DNA of 64,000 nt from Rutpela maculata (GCA_936432065.2 OW386289.2:36103903-36167902); one strand, 5' to 3'. Shown: positions 33,590 through 46,400, counted from the first letter of the stretch. Notes: generated from the sequence alone by a model not told the origin. Made by a program: numbers and translations.

Positions 33590-34066
33590 CACTTGCCCAA
33601 TACATTGAAAGAAACATGATTAGAGCTTCTAAAAGAAGTTATTGATGCAATTAAAAGTTTGAATAATTTACCATAGGAGAACCTAAATAATGTCGTTAAC
33701 ATAATAGAGAAGTTTGTTTGCACGATGTATGGGTTTAAAGCTATAAAATACGTCAATGATACTCGTGTAGCTACCTTCACCAAGGTGTATGAATTTATCG
33801 AAAATGATAACGAATTTCGGTTACCAGCCAACATTTTGATGTATCTCTCACGCCTCCGTCGAAATCGAAACTTGTACAGCACGTTTTAAGAACTGTGTAT
33901 ATATGTATACGATTTGGAACAACGCACACAAACAAGTGCTATCTACATTGGATCCCTTGGTTATGGGTGACAGCTTGAGTAAAACAAATTTAACTTGCAA
34001 GTGGTTTGATGGAGATCAATTACCTCCATAAGTGGAAATAATTATCCGAGATGCCGAAAATACTGA
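33590..34066 (+). pseudogene. nuclease-family fragment in right arm (locus G copy)
   Basis: Inverted duplicate of the left-arm gene: plus strand reads KFVCTMYGFKAIKYVND, ATFTKVYEFIENDNEFRLP, then in the next frame PPSKSKLVQHVLRTVY and KTNLTCKWFDGDQLPP, and ends at the same donor-like GTATTA near 34066. It extends further upstream (ELLKEVIDAIKSLNNLP) than the left copy, but lacks the last exon. Confidence 0.6.
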
Positions 34067-34905
34067 AGGTATTATATCATTTGTGCTTTTCACTGTTCAT
34101 TCTATCATAATCTAAATTTATTTTTATTTTCACTAAACTAAATAAATTTTCTGAGCAGATCATTCTGTATAATTTTGAAATGTACGAATGTATTAATTTG
34201 TATTCTCATAAAATAATGTGTATTAATAATAATTTGAATATTTAATCAAATTAAAAAAAGAACCTCGGGAATTCCGCACCCACGTTTTCTAACATTAAGT
34301 TATCAATATCGATATTACTAATTAAATCTTTATGGAAAACTTTGAAATTCGAGTATATGATAATATTCATACTAAGATTAAAGATGAACACACTCAGCTG
34401 CAAGTATGTGGGTGAAAAAGTCGTCAGCTGATGCAAGAAAGGTGATGCGCGCTGCCTCGCAGGTGATCTACACTCAGCACTGTTCTGTACCAGCTGACGA
34501 CTTTTCCACCCACACACTTGCAGCTGACTATGGTTTTCATGAATCTCAGTATACATATTATCTTATAGACAAATTTTAAAGTTCGCCGAATAATTTAAAT
34601 TTTTCGTGTTTTTGGGCCTGTTTGATCGATCAGCTGACGGTAAATCCACCGCCCCCCGCCCAGCTGACTGTGTTCTACTTTCAATATATAACATAATCTT
34701 CCCCTCATATAAGTTTCAGCGTTCGCCGGATATATTTTTTTCTCAATTTTTTTTTACGTGTTTTCAATCCTTTGACAGCCACCCCCACCACTACCCAACC
34801 AGCTGACGGTCCATTCCTTGCTAACTTATATAAGAACAATCCATTTTACATATTTTCAATGTTCGCCGGATAGTCAGTAATTTTATACACGGGCTCCCGG
34901 CCTAT

Positions 34906-35655
34906 TATCTCTGAATTTAAACGTAGTAAATATATCGCAACATTCAACTAGGTACTTTAATGACACAACAAATATGCATAATGTTAAGAAATGTATTACA
35001 ATGTCTGCACAGTGCAGGCTGTATTGTGCGTATGTCAAAATGCAATTTGCCGCCCATTACGAACAATGAATATGAATTATGTACAAATGTTATATGCATT
35101 ACAATGTAATATATATTTATAAGTTAAAAAAAATTGCACCGTTTATAAACATATATCTTTATTTCCTGTTTATGCCCATTTAAAATTTAACACATAAGAC
35201 ATGCTAAAATGAATTATTCTTTCAATAAAACGCCAGTCAGAATAAGAACATTTAGAGAGGCGGAATATGAAGTAATCGTCATTTTACTTTCAAATATAAT
35301 ATGAAAACAGACAGTAAGATAGTAACAACAAACTTATACATTGTTATACAGATAAGTTTGTTTTTATGATCTGGTTGGTGATAGAATTTCGTCGAGAATT
35401 TCGTAGATTATGTTGGTGATTTTATGTGTAGTAAAGCATTTAGAAATTGTATTAAAGATTTACAAAAATATAGGAAAATATTTTGGATAATATTGTCGAA
35501 AAAAGTAATTAAGATATCTGAAAGTGAAAAGATCCATTACAGTGTTATAATTTAAACTCAGTGCATCATAATAATTTTCTCAACAGATCCTATATATGGT
35601 ATATATCTAATAAGTGTAGAATATGTAGAATGCATTTTAAAATCATTCATTACAG
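34906..35655. other. unassigned
   Basis: AT-rich sequence; no gene or clear repeat seen. Confidence 0.35.
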
Positions 35656-35659
35656 ATAG

Positions 35660-36130
35660 GAAGGCCCAGGTTTCAATGGCGCCAAAGGCTTTATGATAAA
35701 CTCTATTATACTCTGTTGCTTTTTCTATCGGTTTTCGAATTGTCTGTAGGTGGTCGAGAGTCCCAAATTTCTTTTTCGGAATTCTACTTGCTTCACTGGT
35801 TGATATAGATCCATCTTCTCTGTTAGACGATCTGTTATGATTTTTGTGATGAGTTAGTGTAAGTGCGGCAGCAGGCTAATAGGACGGTAGTTTTCTATAT
35901 TAGTGTTGTCTTCTTTTTATGTAGCAGTGTCATTTTTGTGTTTTTCCACGATTTGGGTATTTTATCTTCCGAAAAACATTTGTTTAATAATATGTTCAAT
36001 GTTTCTTTCAAGAGTGTTTCCTCCTATTTTTAACATTTCCGCGGTTATTTGATCTTGACCGGGTGACTTTGCTTCTCGCTTGAAGGAGAGCATGAGGTTA
36101 TTTTGGGCAGGTTTTCTGAACCTGCGTTTA
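35660..36130 (-). pseudogene. LINE reverse transcriptase fragment, minus strand
   Basis: Minus-strand reading gives SPGQDQITAEMLKIGGNTL, then ENYRPISLLPH, LITKIITDRL and a YQPV...FRK box, the conserved N-terminal RT blocks of insect RTE/Jockey-like LINEs (PGxDxIxxEMLK; NYRPISLL; QxGFRKG). Frameshifts and stops. The YADD box is not included: the copy stops near the QTIR region. Confidence 0.8.
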
Positions 36131-36189
36131 AGATAGTCCTTTATGGACTATCGGAACTAGGCATGTCGAATTTATAGAGTTCTCGTAAA

Positions 36190-36552
36190 ATGTCCTATCT
36201 ATCTTGCTAACAGTGTAGTGGGAGTGACTGATGCAAAAAAATATATTTTGAGACCTTGGCTTATATACACTAAATCCCAATTCCATGGACTCTTACTTGC
36301 TTGCTTTACCTATTTAGCTCCGTTTACCACTTAACCTCTCAACGAAATAAGATCCAAATATAATCTAGTTCTAGATCTCGTTATAATGCATAGGTGCTCC
36401 AAAAATATTATACACACAGACCAACAAGCAATTTTTTTTGCTCAAACTTTGCTCTCGATGTTTTATAACATGCTAAGTGTATTTGAAAAAAAAATTCTTT
36501 TACCGTTACTATACCTTCATCGTTACTTTACCCCATTACGTGGATGTGGAAG
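36190..36552 (-). repeat. repeat family R, copy 3 (reverse, partial)
   Basis: Runs parallel to the reverse of 21231-21600, ending in GTGGATGTGGAAG at 36540-36552. More diverged than the copies at 21.2 and 36.9 kb. Confidence 0.6.
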
Positions 36553-36875
36553 TTAAATTGACTTGAACAGTTGTCGAGTTAATATTCGATTTACAGGTAA
36601 TAGCGTACCTTGCCAACAATACAGCAATACCTCATGTCGCCTTCACGTTGCTTCGGTTCAAACCGACGCCGACGTTGTTCAGTAAAAGTGCGCCTTCATT
36701 ATGGTCTTAGTTATTGTGGTGTAGCGAATAGTTGTTTTCGCTTCAAAACGAGAAAAAATGAGAGACTCATTGCTCTCGTTATTTTCTTCGAAACTTTGCA
36801 TGTTATTTATTATTTCTGTTAAACATATGTATGTGGCAATATTGTCTAAATGTTGGTTGTTTCATTTTCTTATTG
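36553..36875. other. unassigned
   Basis: No gene or known repeat between two R copies. Confidence 0.35.
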
Positions 36876-37545
36876 CTTCCACATCCAGTGGAAGTATAGT
36901 AACGACAAAAAAAATTTTAAAAATTTTTATTGTTCAAATAGACTTAGAATGTCACGAAACGTCGAGATTTTAAGTTTGAGAGAAAAAAAATCTGTCTGTC
37001 GGTCTGTAACTTTTTTTGTGCGCACGTTTACTCTGGAACCGTTTGAGATATTGACTTGAAATTTGGTACACATATGTACTTTAACGAGATCTAGAACTAG
37101 ATTATATTTTCATCTTGTTCCGTCGAAGAGTTGGGGGGTAAATTGGGGTAAATTTGGGGAAAATAGGTAAATCAAGCAGGTAAGAGTCCATAAAATTGGT
37201 ATTTAGTATATACAAGAGAAGCTAAGGTCTCAAAAAAAATTTTGGCATTAGCTACCCCCCCTTACCACCCCCACCCCATTATTAAAGGGGATGAAAAAAA
37301 ATTGTGATTTAGTGTGTGTACAAGAACTAGAAACCTCAAAATGTTTTTTTACTTCATCCACCCCCACTACCACCCCTTATCACCACCCCCACCCCGCTAC
37401 CGATGTGGGTTTTTGGGGTGGTGGATTTCAAATATTATATTATTAAAGTTCCATAAACAATTATTTCCATATACAAAAATTTTTTCGTTGTGAGTGACTT
37501 GGAAAAGAATCTGGATGTGGAAGTAGTGATTCCTTGGGCAGCGGT
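36876..37545 (+). repeat. repeat family R, copy 4 (most complete)
   Basis: Starts CTTCCACATCCAG and ends CTGGATGTGGAAG (37511-37523), followed by TAGTGATTCCTTGGGCAGCGG, which is also present at the edge of copy 1. The 13-bp inverted ends could be TIRs, but the shared sequence beyond them leaves the true boundary open. Confidence 0.7.
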
Positions 37546-37867
37546 TTTTTTTCTGTATTTCTTAGTAGGATTTGTAAATTTCACGGACATTGTATAGAAG
37601 AAAATATCTGTGGCAGAGCATCTCAATAAGAAACACAGAAAAAATATATGGCAAGTTATATTTAGTCAAATACCTAAGGCCGTTTGAGATGATTTAAAAA
37701 TATTTATTGTTATTTTGAAAGGTTTCAGGGACCTTTTCGAAAACGTACAATTTTTACTTGAAATCGAAACGTAAAAACGTACGCAAAGAAATTAGTGTAA
37801 TGCACTATTTTGAAGTATTTTGTTTACTCAGAAAACATATTTTTGAGTATAAAATATTTGAAATATT
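37546..37867. other. unassigned
   Basis: No gene seen. Confidence 0.3.
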
Positions 37868-38378
37868 CAATTGACGATTTGCACGAAAGAAAGTTCAGTA
37901 AAAAGTGTCATGGCGCACAGTATTATGGTATCACTGTAATTCACTGTCATAACGTCGTTTTCATTATCTTTAATATTAAACCTGCTTCCATTGAATATAA
38001 ATAGTCTTTATTAGGTTGTTTCGTAGTCTACAATATTTAAAAAATGTCGAATTATGCAATTTGTCAAACACTGTTTCCAACTCCCAGTTTACTAGAAGAG
38101 TTGGCAGCAGTGATTGACAAATTGCATAATTTGACATTTTTTAAATATTGTAGACTACGAAACAACCTAATAAAGATGATTTATATTCAGTGGAAGTAGG
38201 TTTAACATTAAAGATAATGAAAACAATGTTATGATTATTATAATATAGGTATTTAATTGTTGCAAAGTTTAAAAATTAGACGAGTTGGTCAACATGTGCA
38301 GTGAATTACAGTGATACCATTATACTGTGCGCCATGACACTTTTTACCAAACTTTCTTTCATGCAAATCGTCAATTAC
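37868..38378. mobile_element. palindromic element of about 510 bp
   Basis: Arms of about 230 bp: TTGTAGACTACGAAACAACC with AATTATGCAATTTGTCAA close to the centre, and GATTTGCACGAAAGAAAGTT with GTGTCATGGCGCACAGTAT further out, all mirrored. Loop of about ten bases near 38093. Right arm has about 50 extra bases. Confidence 0.75.
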
Positions 38379-39719
38379 TGAAAAAACCAATGTGCAAAAA
38401 TATTATTAAAATATATCATTTCAAAGGAGATATGAAACAATATTATTTCTCCAAAGTCAAATTTGAAGGACTGTAACTCCTTGCGGAAGCATTTTTTATA
38501 TAGAACTTAGGTCAATTCTGTTCATTCCTAGTATCTGTTGTAAATCGTAAATTATGATATACCATTTAAAAACACCATGTATATTATGCCTTATTTATAT
38601 TTGCATATTAGTCAGTTATTTTTCATCTAAAATTAACTTTAATTTTTTACGTATAATATGTTATATGTATTTGCGCATAAATATTAATGATATGTATTTC
38701 CCAAACGTTTATTCAAATGGAGCAAACTTAAAAATAAACATAAGTAAAATTTATTATGACCCTGAACTTGACAGATGAAATGAACGAAGCTGCAGATTTT
38801 TATAGGCTATTAAAAATCCATTAGAATTTTAAGTAAGTTGTAGAATTTATGGAGAAATAACTTTGGATATGCAGACAGGTGTGTTCGTGCGTCCAATTTG
38901 TATCATATGCTGCATGATGTGGAACTCTGAACGTTTTATAAAACCATTAGATAATAATTACACTTGTCTGCAGATCTGGAATATGTATTTTTGAAAATCG
39001 TATAAAAATTAAAGAAATAGCGACTGAATACTGTTGTAAGAAAATATTTAAGATAAGGAGGTAGGAGGTATGTTAAAAGCATTTTACATTAAATTTTAAA
39101 AATAAACATGCCCCTTCTTTCTTTTTATTGGGATAATAATTATTAACCCTAGAATGATGAACTGGAACATACTATACTATTATAATAGTTGACAAAGCTT
39201 CGAATTTGAATATAAGAATATAAGAATCTTTTAGAAAATGAGCTTCTTTCAATAGAATGTGATATCTTCTTATTATCCAATACCAGTGAGACAATATTTG
39301 TATCAAAGATAGATAGATCGATAGAAAAGGTTTAATTTAATAGCCGACCAGGTCTCCAGATATGAGACCCTTAGATTTCATTCTATGATGACACCTTAAA
39401 ATATAAGTCTATGCTAAACGCGATAATTTAGAGGAGTTGGGAGCAGGAATTGTGCGGTAATGCCATCGAATAACACCACAAATGTTGTAGGTATTTCGTG
39501 AACTTTTCTGCAAGCTTTGTATTATTGCATGGAAATCGAAGATGGATATTTTGAACAATTAAGTAAATAATCCTAGAATTATTTCACATTGTTTTTTCAT
39601 AAATTTAACTTGTTCCCTGTCCTTCACTTCACAACTTTTTAATTTTTTATGTATAACTTAAATTATTAAAGATAATAAAAAATACACTTAATATTTCAGT
39701 AAAATATAATTAAATTTGG
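38379..39719. other. unassigned
   Basis: About 1.3 kb of AT-rich sequence; no coding region, RNA gene or strong repeat that I can support. Confidence 0.4.
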
Positions 39720-42090
39720 ACCAAACCCGGAACAAATTTGTAACAAGCTAATTTCTTCGGGATTGTATTCTATGGCTATCCAGGAGTCCCTGAATGAAAA
39801 TCCCAAAAAATTTGCCTCGTAGAAATAGAGAAAAAATGCGCCACCATGTTGAAATTAGGCACCTTTTTCCTTTAATCGCTAATAGCACGCACGGATGACA
39901 CTTTAGGAAAAAAAGTAAAGAGGCAAAATTTTGAGAGAAACAGCTAAGCTTCAATATGGTATAAATCGGTTAAATATTAACAAAGTTATAGTTGTCAAAA
40001 TGACAGATTCTTATAAAAAAGAGTATTTTTGTATTTTAACACCGTAATAATGTAACAATAGTCATGCACCTACAAAACTGATTGATCGCGTTTCTTACAA
40101 CCAGTTTACCAAGCAATAAGAAACTAATGTTATTAAATAAAACTTCATTTGGGAACTTAAAGCTAAAAAGGAACGAAAGAGTAAAATCAATTGCATTTAC
40201 AAATATGATAATTATTATATAAAAAAAAGCATCAGCAGTCGTTAATATTACACAACTTTTCAATAGGATTACTTGTGTTGCTCGAGGTCAAAATGATTTA
40301 AAGGAGTGTTTTACTGTGAATTCAATCATATACCGGTTAGTTTATTTGACGATATTTCGTTTCGAAAAACAACAAAATCATCTATTTTTTCTTAGTTTGA
40401 TAAAAAACTTACATCAAGTCCAACTTTGCCTGAAGGTGCTAAGAAAAGTTGTGTAGCAACGCCCGATTCAATATAAAGATATTGTTCATCAGTATATTTC
40501 ATTTGTTCGTTATCATTACGGTTTAAATTGTATTATTATTCTCGATAGCTATTCTAATGAAAGCACTTCCGTTAAATTTACAGAACATCAAAGAAGAGCT
40601 AAAAATGCATTTCAGACAGAAATTAATATTGACCCCCCAAAAATTAGTAGAGCTATCTCAAAACGAATTTTTAGCATCAGCGTCAAATAAAAATCAGTTA
40701 GTTAAACTTCAGATATAAAGTTTTTCCCAAAATAATATCAGAATCAAATGTGCGGATGCAGATGCTGATTATTTAATTGTAAAAGCTGCTATTGATTGCT
40801 CAGTTGATATGTGTAAAAATAATACTAAACTAAATAACATCCTATTAATTTTCAAAAGTAAATTTGCTGAAGTAAATCAGCTTGCAGTAATTGGGGAAAA
40901 ATTTATTTTAAGATGGTACGGCAGTAAAAAAAGTAATAGTTTAAATGATTACAGGTTCGTTAGGTATAATCAGATTTCTGCTAGGCAAAACATTTTCCAA
41001 CACTTCGATCTAGCAGTTCTTCCGCCAACATCTGATGCCACTAAATATCATATTTATAGAGTGTACTGGCGAATTTAAGTCTGGTTAGGTGACAATCTTA
41101 ATCCACTGAACTGGGGTTGAAAAAACAGCGGTTATCTAGAACCAATAAAAATAGTACAAAAGTGTGATTTCATTTTAAATATTTATTCTGTGGTTGCAAG
41201 AAAAATTGCAAACAGTCTTGTACATGTAAAAAATATAACCTATCGTGCAGTACCAGCTGTGTAAATTACATTGGACAGTACTGTGACAATGCGTTAGAGG
41301 TGTTACTTTCTGAGAATGAGGCTAGTTTTTAGTTAAAGCTCATATTTGAGGGTTTTTTTATGCTAATTTATTCATGCGTTCTGTTATTGTGTTTGTTGCT
41401 ACGTTTTTTGTTTTTAGAATAGATTTTATTTTACGAATGTATTACTTTAATGCTTAATAACAATGGCATTTCTTATACCACCTATCGATTAGTTCGTAAA
41501 CTGATTGTAGCACGCTATAAATCAGTTTTGTATATGTATGTCTTATTTATTAAAAAAGTCAATATTTTATACAACCTGCCAACTCGCCATTCAAAAGTGT
41601 AATTTCTAAAATAAACGATATTGGAATATAAACAATATTGGAAAAAATATTGGATTTAATTAGTATTGCCAATAATAATTGCTGTTGCCTTTTATGGTAT
41701 TAAAATATAAAAAGTACCTTTTTTATACAAATCTGTCATTTTGACAACCGTAACTAAATATAAAAAAGTAACATTTTTTATACAAATCTGTCATTTTGAC
41801 AACCGTAACTTTGCTAATATTTAACCGATTGCAGAAAATTTTATATCACATTAAAACTTAGCTCTTTCTCTTAAAATCTTGCCTCTACTTTATTTCCTAA
41901 AGTGTCATCCGTGTGGGCTATTACCGATTAAAGGAAAAAAGTGTCTAATTTCAACATGGCGGCGCATTTTTTCTTTATTTCTACGCGGCGGATTTTTAGG
42001 ATTTTCATTCAGAGGCTCCTGGATAGCCATAGAATACAATCCCGAAGAAATTAGCTTGTTACAAATTTATTTCGGGTCAACTTTTAAGTT
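39720..42090. mobile_element. TIR element D, about 2.4 kb, with nuclease/CxC gene
   Basis: Inverted repeats of about 300-330 bp: left about 39720-40045 (ACAAGCTAATTTCTTCGGGA, ATGACACTTTAGG), right about 41717-42090, mirrored. The right repeat has an internal tandem duplication of about 44 bp (TTATACAAATCTGTCATTTT occurs twice). The gene lies between them on the plus strand. The outermost bases and any target duplication are unclear. Confidence 0.78.
40470..41340 (+). pseudogene. XPG/FEN-like nuclease / CxC protein (locus D)
   Basis: Broken by frameshifts but keeps the front of the nuclease-like domain best of all copies. FVRYHYGLNCIIILDSYS followed by FTEHQRRAK corresponds to the hydrophobic strand ending in an aspartate (VFDGY in other families). 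About 40755-40800 gives ADADADYLIVKAAI, an acidic motif. At 41000-41070 come VLPPTSDATKYHIYRVYW, and around 41195-41290 the CxC cluster CGCKKNCKQSCTCKKYN...CSTSC. The GCDTTS box is not readable. The gene is in the same place within the TIRs as in elements A and B. Confidence 0.75.
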
Positions 42091-42425
42091 TACTGTACTA
42101 TAAGTAGGATAATCCCTTTTGAAATTTGTCACATATCCGATACCTTAAAAATTTTCAGAAAAATTCATACATTACGAATTGGTAAAGGTAATCTCTCGCA
42201 GCGCACAGTGGTTCCACCAATACGACAAAAACAAAATATCACATGGTGATATTTTTCATAATTACCTACTCGTGTACTATCTACTAGGTCCGAGGTTGCC
42301 GGAACTACAAATATATTACAATGAAAAATTTACCATGTTTACGTGAACAGTTAATCTAACGTTAAAACTGTTAAGAACGATCTTAATATTGAAATTATTG
42401 CGAGTAAGCGCACCTTAATACTGCC
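42091..42425. other. unassigned
   Basis: No gene seen. Confidence 0.3.
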
Positions 42426-43108
42426 CCCATAAGAAAGAACCCCGTAAGTGGCATTTTTGGGTCTTTAGAGATTTTAGTTTCAACGAACTCTGCGGACAAA
42501 AATCAATTACATCGAAAAAACTTTGTAAAATAGACCCCGAATATTATTTTCTAACATTTTGTCGACCTCGTATCTGGAGCGAATTTATCATGTTACTACA
42601 CATGAACACCGTATTTATTCATTACATAGACAAAACCTGGCATATTTCTATGATATATACCATGTTTATTCTTAGGAATCTTGAGATACCATGTTGTTAC
42701 GTAGGAAATAATTGTGGACCCATAATTTGTTTTAAAATGTTTTGAATTTTAATTTTAATAAAAGTTCAACTTCAATTATCAAGTCTTAATTTTTATAATT
42801 AATTACAGAGATACTTCGAGAAACGTCATAAGAATGCTAAGCAAAAACACACTAGGTTTTTGCATTGTACTATGTGTCCAATTCATAGAGTGCCTAACCC
42901 CATATGTTTGAAAAATGGAAATAATTTCTATATGATTTTAAATATATGTAATAAAATCCCTTTTTATAGAAAATTTAAGCAAATCTAACCTTTTACGCAA
43001 ACATTGGGTAAAACATATTTCACATGTGCGTTTTAAGACCGCTCTAATGTTTAACCTCAAATAACTACATACTATGTTTTTTTAACATATGGGGTTCTTT
43101 CTTATGGG
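42426..43108. mobile_element. TIR element, 683 bp
   Basis: Perfect 18-bp inverted ends: CCCATAAGAAAGAACCCC at 42426-42443 and its complement at 43091-43108. The interior is non-coding. No target duplication could be fixed, so the superfamily is unknown. Confidence 0.75.
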
Positions 43109-43109
43109 T

Positions 43110-43315
43110 TTATAGAGCCGTAGCGAACTTTTTTTTTGGGGGGGGGGGGGGTACTGAAATAAAAATTGATGAGGGGGGGGGGGAATCTAAAAAAATATTC
43201 GTTGTCTTGCCAACTTATGTCTCGAATTTCCAATTTTTGACCAACTTTTGAAAAGTCTGACAAAGTTGGAGGGGGGGGGGGGGGCGAACCCCCCATACGC
43301 CCCCCGCGGCTTTAG
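43110..43315. repeat. G-homopolymer-rich small element
   Basis: Three runs of 12-16 G in about 200 bp, with roughly mirrored ends TAGAGCCG and CGGCTTTA. Possibly a MITE; four bases TTTA flank both sides. Weak evidence. Confidence 0.4.
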
Positions 43316-44122
43316 TGTACGTTACGACGCAGCATGCCAGGTCTGAAACAATAGAAAACCTAAGCTAAAAAAACACACAAAATACACCTGATTGTAAACA
43401 GTTTAAAATCAAATTAGAAATTCAACAAACAACCTTCTGGTGGATGAATCTTAACGCGCATAAACGCTCTTAAAAACCACTACTAACATCGACGTTAGAA
43501 CTCTTAACATCTTCGCGTAAACATGGACATTGTCTTCTTTGTAATTTCATTGTCGAAAGTGTGCGCAACGTGCGCTCGTATCAGCGTCTTATTAGTGTAG
43601 TCCATTATTATTTAGCATTTTTCGGAAATTTCTTGGTTGTGTTTAAAATATGGAAGTTAGATGTAAAATATTTTAATATATTTTTTTAAATTTTGTATTT
43701 TACGGGGACTGCTTTGCAACTTTCTTAAGTTGGCTCTCATTTTCTTTTAGTCACTTGATTCTACTCGAATAAAAATTTCGTCATTTGTAAACTGAGAATG
43801 TGATTTTAACGAATTAGTAAAAATGTGTTTCCCGTTTTCCCCCGATTTTAAGTACTTAATTCGTGTGCTACGTCAGCGTCGATTTTGTGTAGCTCCTGCC
43901 TACGCGCGCCCGCATCTAGGCAAGATAACGTAACTTATTTGACTTTTTTTACTTCTGATTTCTTCATAGAGACATCTCAACGGTGCGTGTTCTCAAGAAT
44001 ATTTAAATTTTGGCACAGTTATACAGATAATAATAGGCTTACTTTTACTGAAAGATCCCAACACGTTTGTATGCGTAATAGCAAATAATGTTAATATACT
44101 AGTTTTTAAGTTTAGTCAATAT
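43316..44122. other. unassigned
   Basis: No supported gene. G/C content is a little higher around 43840-43930. Confidence 0.35.
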
Positions 44123-44129
44123 CCTTAAG

Positions 44130-44488
44130 GATAGGATTTTGCAGAGTGAGAGGGAAATATTATAAATAATTAAAAAACTAAACATAGCATAATCTTTAAA
44201 ACTGTTTTAAATAATAGCTATTGTTCTAACGAATATAACTATATATTTCTTATAGTAAATTTCTGTTGTACTTGAATATCATAATTTGTCAATGTCAATT
44301 TGTCATTATTAAAGTATGGCATTTAAGTATATATAAAATTTATGATAAAAACTGTATATGATTCTGTTCCTTAGAGCAATGGGAATTATCTGAAACTATT
44401 TGAAAGATTTTACCAATTATGATTTTTTAAATATATATAATAAACAGAAAATAAACGCACATTTCCCTTTCACTTTGCAAAATCCTAG
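44130..44488. mobile_element. MITE, 359 bp, TSD CCTTAAG
   Basis: GATAGGATTTTGCAGAGTGA at the left, complement of CTAGGATTTTGCAAAGTGAA at the right, flanked by the 7-bp repeat CCTTAAG (44123-44129 and 44489-44495). A related half copy is at 57254-57500. Confidence 0.78.
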
Positions 44489-44495
44489 CCTTAAG

Positions 44496-46300
44496 TATTT
44501 CTATATTTAGGTTTAAGTTATTTTGATTTTATTTAACGCTTAATTTAATTTTTTTATTTTATTCGAATTTCTTTTCATTTTTGAAAACGTGATAAATATT
44601 AAGTTGTATGGTCATTCCATATATTTTTTCTATTTTTTTATGAATATAAGCAATTTTTATTTATACTGCATCAGTTTCACTCATTAAAAACCACCTATCA
44701 ATGAATTTTGATTTTTGACGCATCTTTACATGGACGCGGGACCACTGTGCAGCGGTAGCGGGCAAAAGGGAGAAAAGCATATGTCACCTTTAGAGAACTT
44801 TGTATATTCATCCAAATAAACAGTAAAAAATGTGATAAAGTAACTAAATTATTTTTGTTTTAAACAATACAAGCAAGGGATGGATGGGGAAAATATACTT
44901 ATATATATTATCACGCCCGAACTCAATCGTCGCAATAAAAAATATAGAAAAAAATAAAAGCCCTTCAAAAAAATTCTTTCTTCATTGCGAACTGTTAAAA
45001 AGCATGTACACTTCATGATTATTATGGTTTGTTAAGTTGTAGAAACTTGGATTCAAAAAAAGTACATCTCAAATCAATTTAATTTCCTTGCTTGATGATT
45101 TTTTTGACAAATATATATTATGCCGAGAAATTGATCCATTGGAAAAAATAAAATATCACTGTTTGGGAAAAAATGTATACTTTTCGAATGTTCAAACACA
45201 AATTCGTTTACTTGTATGCATTTTTTCGAAATATGATTAATCAGATCATGATAAGAAATTGCGATTTTCACGATCTTATAACTATGAAAATATCTTTGAT
45301 TGTTTTTAATATAAATTCTGGAACTTTTCCAATACATTAACAAGTGTATAAGGAATCCATTGGATATAGCTGAAATGTGGATAGGTATACCTGTAATAAA
45401 TACAATAAATAATAATGTCTGTGTATGCGTTCATAATTATATATTTTCCCTCCAGACTCACTATTTATCCTCCTATTCACTAAGAAAAATTTTAAAAATG
45501 TGCAATCAGAAAGAGAAAGAAAGCTTTATTTTACTCGTTAGAACTGCTAAGAATTTTTAGAGATTCCGTAGTATGCATTTAACCGTACGCTTGGCCGCGC
45601 AGAGTGACAAAGTTACTTCACTATTTTTTTCAGGAATACCGTGGCTTTAGCGATAAATTTTATTAGGACAATTTTTTATTCAGAAACACGTGGTCTATTC
45701 ATCTGTATTTTTTGTTTTTTTCTACCCTAACTTAATTTGAAAATTATGAAAAAATGGATGAAAAAAAAATTTTTTTCACTTTTTTTTTATGTTCCGAACG
45801 GAATGTAAACTTTTCAGGATATTATTCTATACACTTTAACGAACTCGTTAAAAAAAAATTCAGTTTGCAAGTTTTTGTGGGTTTGTGTCTTCTGGGCTAT
45901 TATACTTATTACAAAAAGAAAACTGACTTAATTCAGAACAAATAATTTAGCTTTTGTAAGGTAATGTTTTATTTATATCCAAATATCCGTCCCTTGGTGC
46001 ATAAGGGTAGCAACTATAACATTTATCCAGGATCCTTATATAAGGACTAGAATATTCTAGGATCCTTATAAACAACGTGGTAATTTTGTATACTATGAAT
46101 TGCACAATTATATTAATTAAAGGAGGCGATCACCCATGCCGATATCCACTCTACAAGCTACCTCTGGCAGCTGTATTTCTGAAGTGATGTAAGTAGAGTG
46201 CTTTAGGCTCTCATTCAACATTTTCACCCTTAAATATATGTGAATATAAAAAAGCCCTAAGATCTCTAGGTACCAATATCTATCAACAAACGCTATTATA
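44496..46300. other. unassigned
   Basis: 1.8 kb downstream of the host gene without any coding region that I can support; scattered poly-A/T tracts and a GGATCCTTATA direct repeat at about 46029 and 46060. Confidence 0.4.
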
Positions 46301-46307
46301 TCTAATT

Positions 46308-46313
46308 TTTATT
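46308..46313 (-). terminator. polyadenylation signal of the DUF4774 gene
   Basis: AATAAA on the minus strand about 90 bases after the stop codon at 46401-46403. Confidence 0.55.
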
Positions 46314-46400
46314 CTTCATTTTTAATAAATTACAATTTATAAAAAGTATATAAAATAAATACCACAACGGGAGCCTAATTTAAATTAAGCTATTTAAAGA

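Larger units (their letters stand above)
32083..34905. mobile_element. giant palindrome, 2.8 kb, arms about 1.3 kb
   Basis: ATAGGCCGGGAGCCC at the left end is mirrored exactly at 34891-34905. The symmetry then continues through CGAAAAATTTAAATTATTCG, a nested smaller palindrome with CAGCTGCAAGTATGTGGGTG (32458-32590; mirrored 34390-34530), and a gene fragment, up to a spacer of about 170 bp near 33420-33590. The left arm keeps about 110 bp (32870-32980) absent from the right. CAGCTGACG boxes recur several times. It contains the locus G gene fragment on both strands. Confidence 0.85.

Noticed and set aside
34251..34556. 101-codon open frame, and the related 86-codon frame at 32471-32731
   Set aside because: They are mirror copies within the arms of the giant palindrome; the frame carries no family motif and the sequence contains nested palindromes.
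38554..38778. 74-codon frame with hydrophobic start, possible secreted peptide
   Set aside because: Isoleucine/tyrosine/asparagine-rich, as expected from random AT-rich DNA; no splice or poly-A context to support it.
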